From Planctomycetaceae bacterium (GTDB lineage: Bacteria > Planctomycetota > Planctomycetia > Planctomycetales > Planctomycetaceae), in assembly GCA_003503535.1 (NCBI GenBank), contig DOCI01000046.1:9918-17583 (forward strand): 7,666 nucleotides of DNA, read 5' to 3'. This document shows, piece after piece, positions 5,674 to 7,666 of the stretch (positions are counted from its first letter, which is position 1; each line of letters begins with the position of its first letter). Position numbers and translations under genes: made by a program. The notes below the pieces were generated by a model. The model did not search any database, was not told where the DNA came from, and was given only the letters and a program-made list of their open reading frames with translations.

Positions 5674-5979
5674 TCAGGCGACGGCAAGTGCATCGTCCTG
5701 AACGGGAATGAGTTCCACCGTGAGTTCGTTTGTGACGACCTTGCCCGTGCGTGGAATCTTGGGAAGCTGAGAAATGAGATTGGTTTTCACCGCTTTGATT
5801 GCAGTTTCAACTTGCTCGATCCGTTGCCTGATGACTTGGTTGTCATCGAGTCCGTCGTCCATCGCTTCTGTCAGAGCTTCCCGAAGAAGGTCCAGAGCGA
5901 CATCTTGATTGATGCCTGCCTTTTCCCAGAACAGTGCCAACGTTGTGACAAGTGGAATGCTGACCGTAGGAGCGATCAT
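5674..5979 (-). CDS. Hypothetical protein, 101 aa
   Basis: No family was recognised. The first 17 residues (MIAPTVSIPLVTTLALF) are hydrophobic but followed by WEKAG without a clear signal-peptide cleavage site, so this is more likely a buried helix than an export signal. Residues 25-75 are strongly helical and acidic, then basic (VIRQRIEQVETAIKAVKTNL), compatible with a coiled coil. The C-terminus is strand-like. No ribosome binding site is visible ahead of the ATG at 5979, and the GGACC element is only 24 nt upstream, so the leader is unusually short; no other in-frame ATG exists before residue 40. The gene has an operator-like palindrome upstream and a strong terminator downstream, like ardC, and both are probably controlled by the same regulator. 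Confidence 0.65.
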   Translation of the reverse strand: MIAPTVSIPLVTTLALFWEKAGINQDVALDLLREALTEAMDDGLDDNQVIRQRIEQVETAIKAVKTNLISQLPKIPRTGKVVTNELTVELIPVQDDALAVA

Positions 5980-6003
5980 TTGATCAGAATGTTTGACGAC
6001 CTT

Positions 6004-6008
6004 GGTCC
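6004..6008 (-). promoter_or_regulatory. Intergenic GGACC element, copy J
   Basis: Reads ACTGTGGACCAAGG on the minus strand, 24 nt before the ATG at 5979 and 16 bp downstream of the palindrome at 6025-6042. It is the last such element upstream of a minus-strand gene when moving rightward. Confidence 0.45.
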
Positions 6009-6024
6009 ACAGTGACGATTGGCG

Positions 6025-6042
6025 AGTTACAACTTTGTAACT
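6025..6042. promoter_or_regulatory. Palindromic operator ahead of the 101-aa gene
   Basis: Perfect 8-bp arms AGTTACAA (6025-6032) and TTGTAACT (6035-6042) around CT. The arms equal those of the ardC palindrome; the spacer is one base shorter. The distance to the GGACC element is 16 bp against 6 bp at ardC, a difference of about one helical turn. Confidence 0.7.
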
Positions 6043-6116
6043 GAGATCAAGATTTGGACAACTTCGTTATTCGATTCCAACTACAAGCGGCAATTGGACC
6101 TGATCCCATCAGCGTT

Positions 6117-6683
6117 CTACTGGATAATCCTTCCAGCTTGTTTCAATGCTTTCAGAGTCATCACCACTGGATCATTCATGTAAGTCTTTGATTCCGTCAC
6201 CGTAAGAACCTGATCCAAGATCATGTCGAGATCATACACCTTCACTGGACCCGCCCCAGTCGTGATTGTTTCGAGATGCTTGATGATTTCATCTTTTTTA
6301 TTTGTAAACTTGCCAGCATAAAACCGCAGTTCAACTTGGTCTTCCTTGTATCCAAACATCTCGCACGCTTTCTCAATTACTCCCTGTCTGACAATTTCAT
6401 CATTGAAGAACGTATGGTTTGAGTAATTAGTCTGCTTGGACTCATCAGCCAAACCAACAAATCCCTGTTTGCTGACACCACTTGATCCTAAGTAGGATTT
6501 GACTGACGCTAAGACAAGCCGATCACCCCTTGCTCCCACCAGATCAATTTCAAATGCACTGGTTTGATATTCGTCGTGTTTCTTCTTTTTGGTCCTTCGT
6601 TTAACAGGGAATTTCATGTTGCTCGAAACAATGAAGTGTTCCGACTCCAGTGCCACCTTCACGAGATGCTCAAAACCTTCCAT
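6117..6683 (-). CDS. Protein with PD-(D/E)XK nuclease-like core, 188 aa
   Basis: The N-terminal third carries an opening helix (MEGFEHLVKVALESEHF), a basic stretch (KRRTKKKKH) and then FEIDLVGARGDRLVLASVK followed by SYLGS. An acidic pair E45/D47, a short turn, a hydrophobic strand and K62 is the layout of PD-(D/E)XK nucleases. However, the residue two before the lysine is Ser, not Asp or Glu, so activity is uncertain. The 'LVGARGDRLVL-x-x-VKS' pattern recalls to me a conserved bacterial family of unknown function. The remaining 120 residues are mixed helix and strand with no known motif. AAGG lies 9 nt before the ATG at 6683. It has no GGACC element or visible terminator, unlike the genes to its left. 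A DNA-processing or defence role is possible but inferred. Confidence 0.7.
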   Translation of the reverse strand: MEGFEHLVKVALESEHFIVSSNMKFPVKRRTKKKKHDEYQTSAFEIDLVGARGDRLVLASVKSYLGSSGVSKQGFVGLADESKQTNYSNHTFFNDEIVRQGVIEKACEMFGYKEDQVELRFYAGKFTNKKDEIIKHLETITTGAGPVKVYDLDMILDQVLTVTESKTYMNDPVVMTLKALKQAGRIIQ

Positions 6684-6722
6684 TTGTCAAAGCCTTAGAA
6701 ACGTCAATTGAAATGGGCTTAA

Positions 6723-6944
6723 ATAAAGCTCGAAGAAACGATAATCTTGAAAGCCGGACTGCTTGAATCATCAACCAACGATAAGTTGAACAAGCGATTC
6801 ACACTCACTGACACCGGAAGATCAACAAGGCGATTCGCTTATGATAAAATACGTTCCATTTCTTGTGTTAGTACCAATCATTTTCGGAATCAAATTTGCG
6901 TTAGAGAACGCCTTCCCAAAATTGCAGGCAAGTTTCGGCCATAG
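6723..6944 (+). pseudogene. Possible 3' remnant of a winged-helix gene
   Basis: After an in-frame stop at 6720 this frame reads IKLEETIILKAGLLES, then a linker and RFTLTDTGRSTRRFAYDKIR. 'K-A-GLLE ... (R/Y)-x-LT-x-x-GR' is a pattern typical of the recognition helix and wing of MarR/PadR-type winged-helix regulators. No start codon with a ribosome binding site is present; the only starts are TTG at 6747 or later. The last third overlaps the membrane-protein gene in another frame and looks non-coding. This may be the 3' end of a regulator cut off by insertion of the element, or chance. Confidence 0.3.
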
Positions 6945-7047
6945 CGGGACAGAAGCAAGTGTGATCGCTCTTTTCTCTGTCGTTATTATCTACAAACTTT
7001 ATACTAGAATAACGCAACGCAAGCAGGACGACAATCAACCCAAGTAG
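6841..7047 (+). CDS. Small membrane protein, two helices, 68 aa
   Basis: The protein has two probable transmembrane segments: residues 3-20 (KYVPFLVLVPIIFGIKFA) and about 40-53 (EASVIALFSVVIIYKLY), with a basic, polar C-terminal tail (RITQRKQDDNQPK). It therefore likely sits in the cytoplasmic membrane as a hairpin with the tail in the cytoplasm. AAGG lies 10 nt before the ATG at 6841, an acceptable but not strong ribosome binding site. No family was recognised. It is the first plus-strand gene after the minus-strand block, and a small membrane protein next to a nuclease-like gene could be either host sequence or an effector partner; the sequence does not decide. Confidence 0.55.
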   Translation: MIKYVPFLVLVPIIFGIKFALENAFPKLQASFGHSGTEASVIALFSVVIIYKLYTRITQRKQDDNQPK

Positions 7048-7073
7048 ACTCAGATGAATCTCAGGAAATCAAC

Positions 7074-7100
7074 GATTTTGGGGGTAGGCGTACCAAAATC
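7074..7100. other. Hairpin in the gap 7048-7202
   Basis: GATTTTGG at 7074-7081 and CCAAAATC at 7093-7100 are perfect 8-bp complements with an 11-nt loop, 27 nt after the membrane-protein stop codon. It lacks a U tract, so it is a poor Rho-independent terminator; it may be a transcript-stabilising stem. The rest of this 155-nt gap shows no gene. Confidence 0.4.
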
Positions 7101-7202
7101 CTGCCCAATCTCGTGATATCGGCAACACGCCTCTTTGTTCCTTTTTTCGGTGCATTATTGAGGGGTGGGGTGTATGATTATGGGCTTGATAAGGAGTTAC
7201 TC

Positions 7203-7589
7203 ATGAAGTACACAACTAACGAATACGATGAAGAAGAACAACTGACGGAATACATCTTCCATAATTACCTAAATTTGTTGAACGAAGTCGAACACCTTGC
7301 AAACAGGGCATTTATTGCAGAGTGGAAGGCCCAAGCGACAGACAGCAAAAACATGGCAGAGGCTCTCCGTAAAAATTGGGGTTCGCCTGATGATCCTCGT
7401 GTTCTTGAAGAAATGCAGGATGGATACGATGAGTTTTTGGTACGGATAAGGAATCGCATTCTTTCCAGACATTCCGACATTGTTTTCGTTAATAGATGCC
7501 CTTCGTGTCAGTCAATCGTCGCTACCCCCAAAGCCCAGCAATGCAGATGGTGCGGGCACGATTGGCATATTTATGCTTTCCAATGTTAG
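7203..7589 (+). CDS. Zinc-ribbon protein of unknown function, 128 aa
   Basis: The start at 7203 (MKYTTNEYDEEEQL) is fixed by AAGGAG 6 nt upstream; the frame is open to 7113 but that part is not needed. Residues 10-90 are helical and acidic, with segments such as FHNYLNLLNEVEHLANRAFI and EEMQDGYDEFLVRIRNRIL. The C-terminus is a four-cysteine zinc ribbon: C99-P-S-C102 and C114-R-W-C117 followed by GHDWH, the usual rubredoxin-knuckle pair for structural zinc. No signal peptide or membrane segment. It is separated from the upstream gene by a hairpin and 155 nt, so it is probably transcribed from its own promoter. The function is unknown; zinc ribbons of this kind mediate protein or nucleic acid contacts. 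Confidence 0.8.
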   Translation: MKYTTNEYDEEEQLTEYIFHNYLNLLNEVEHLANRAFIAEWKAQATDSKNMAEALRKNWGSPDDPRVLEEMQDGYDEFLVRIRNRILSRHSDIVFVNRCPSCQSIVATPKAQQCRWCGHDWHIYAFQC

Positions 7590-7666
7590 TGTGAATGACT
7601 GTCCTTCGTGGGTAGCGAACAAACTTGCCGCATGTGCCAATGACACGACAGGATCAAGCGATTCCG

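Noticed and set aside
5635..6015. A 126-codon open frame on the plus strand
   Set aside because: It begins inside the terminator stem loop region of the 101-aa gene and runs antisense to it; no ribosome binding site and no recognisable motif. Rejected with moderate confidence, since the 101-aa gene is itself unrecognised.
7074..7100. Hairpin as a Rho-independent terminator
   Set aside because: An 8-bp A/T-rich stem with an 11-nt loop and no U tract on either strand does not meet the usual pattern.
7517..7665. Minus-strand open frame entering from the right edge
   Set aside because: Most of it is antisense to the zinc-ribbon coding region and it has no recognisable motif; the last 77 bases of the window hold no feature I can support.

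Overview
The window looks like part of an integrated mobile element or plasmid, probably from a planctomycete or a similar bacterium. This rests on gene content: an ArdC-type antirestriction protein, a small 'plasmid-related' protein, a tyrosine recombinase ending in HARPTDSS, and a stand-alone RuvB-like ATPase. Base composition is moderate, near 50% G+C by eye. Taxonomy was not tested.

Positions 1-6008 form a block of at least nine genes, all on the minus strand. In transcription order (right to left) they are: a 101-aa unknown protein (5674-5979); ardC (4625-5527); a small basic protein (4173-4400); a RuvB-like AAA+ ATPase (3179-4132); a helix-turn-helix protein (2663-3133); a tyrosine recombinase (1575-2507); three small unknown or plasmid-type proteins (1209-1526, 727-1146, 268-675); and the start of a plasmid-related protein running off the left edge (1-139). 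Convincing minus-strand terminators follow the 101-aa gene, ardC and the 268-675 gene, so much of the block is built as single-gene cassettes.

The most unusual property is a polar sequence element. The 5-mer GGACC (read in the direction of transcription) lies in nearly every gap ahead of a minus-strand gene. In five cases it sits 41-49 nt before the start codon. Over the window GGACC occurs 27 times on the minus strand and 3 times on the plus strand by my hand count. Two adjacent genes (ardC and the 101-aa gene) also carry a near-identical palindrome, AGTTACAA-N2/3-TTGTAACT, just upstream of this element. The 268-675 gene has its ribosome binding site in the loop and its start codon in the stem of a perfect 14-bp inverted repeat. 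The recombinase leader carries short TCAAACAG-type repeats spaced at 11 and 22 bp. Together these suggest a cassette-based regulon with its own control signals.

Right of about 6100 the character changes. A minus-strand gene with a nuclease-like core (6117-6683) has no GGACC element. Beyond it are two plus-strand genes, a small two-helix membrane protein (6841-7047) and a protein with a C-terminal zinc ribbon (7203-7589). A possible remnant of a winged-helix gene lies at 6723-6944. This part may be host flank or separate cargo. No tRNA, rRNA or CRISPR array was seen.
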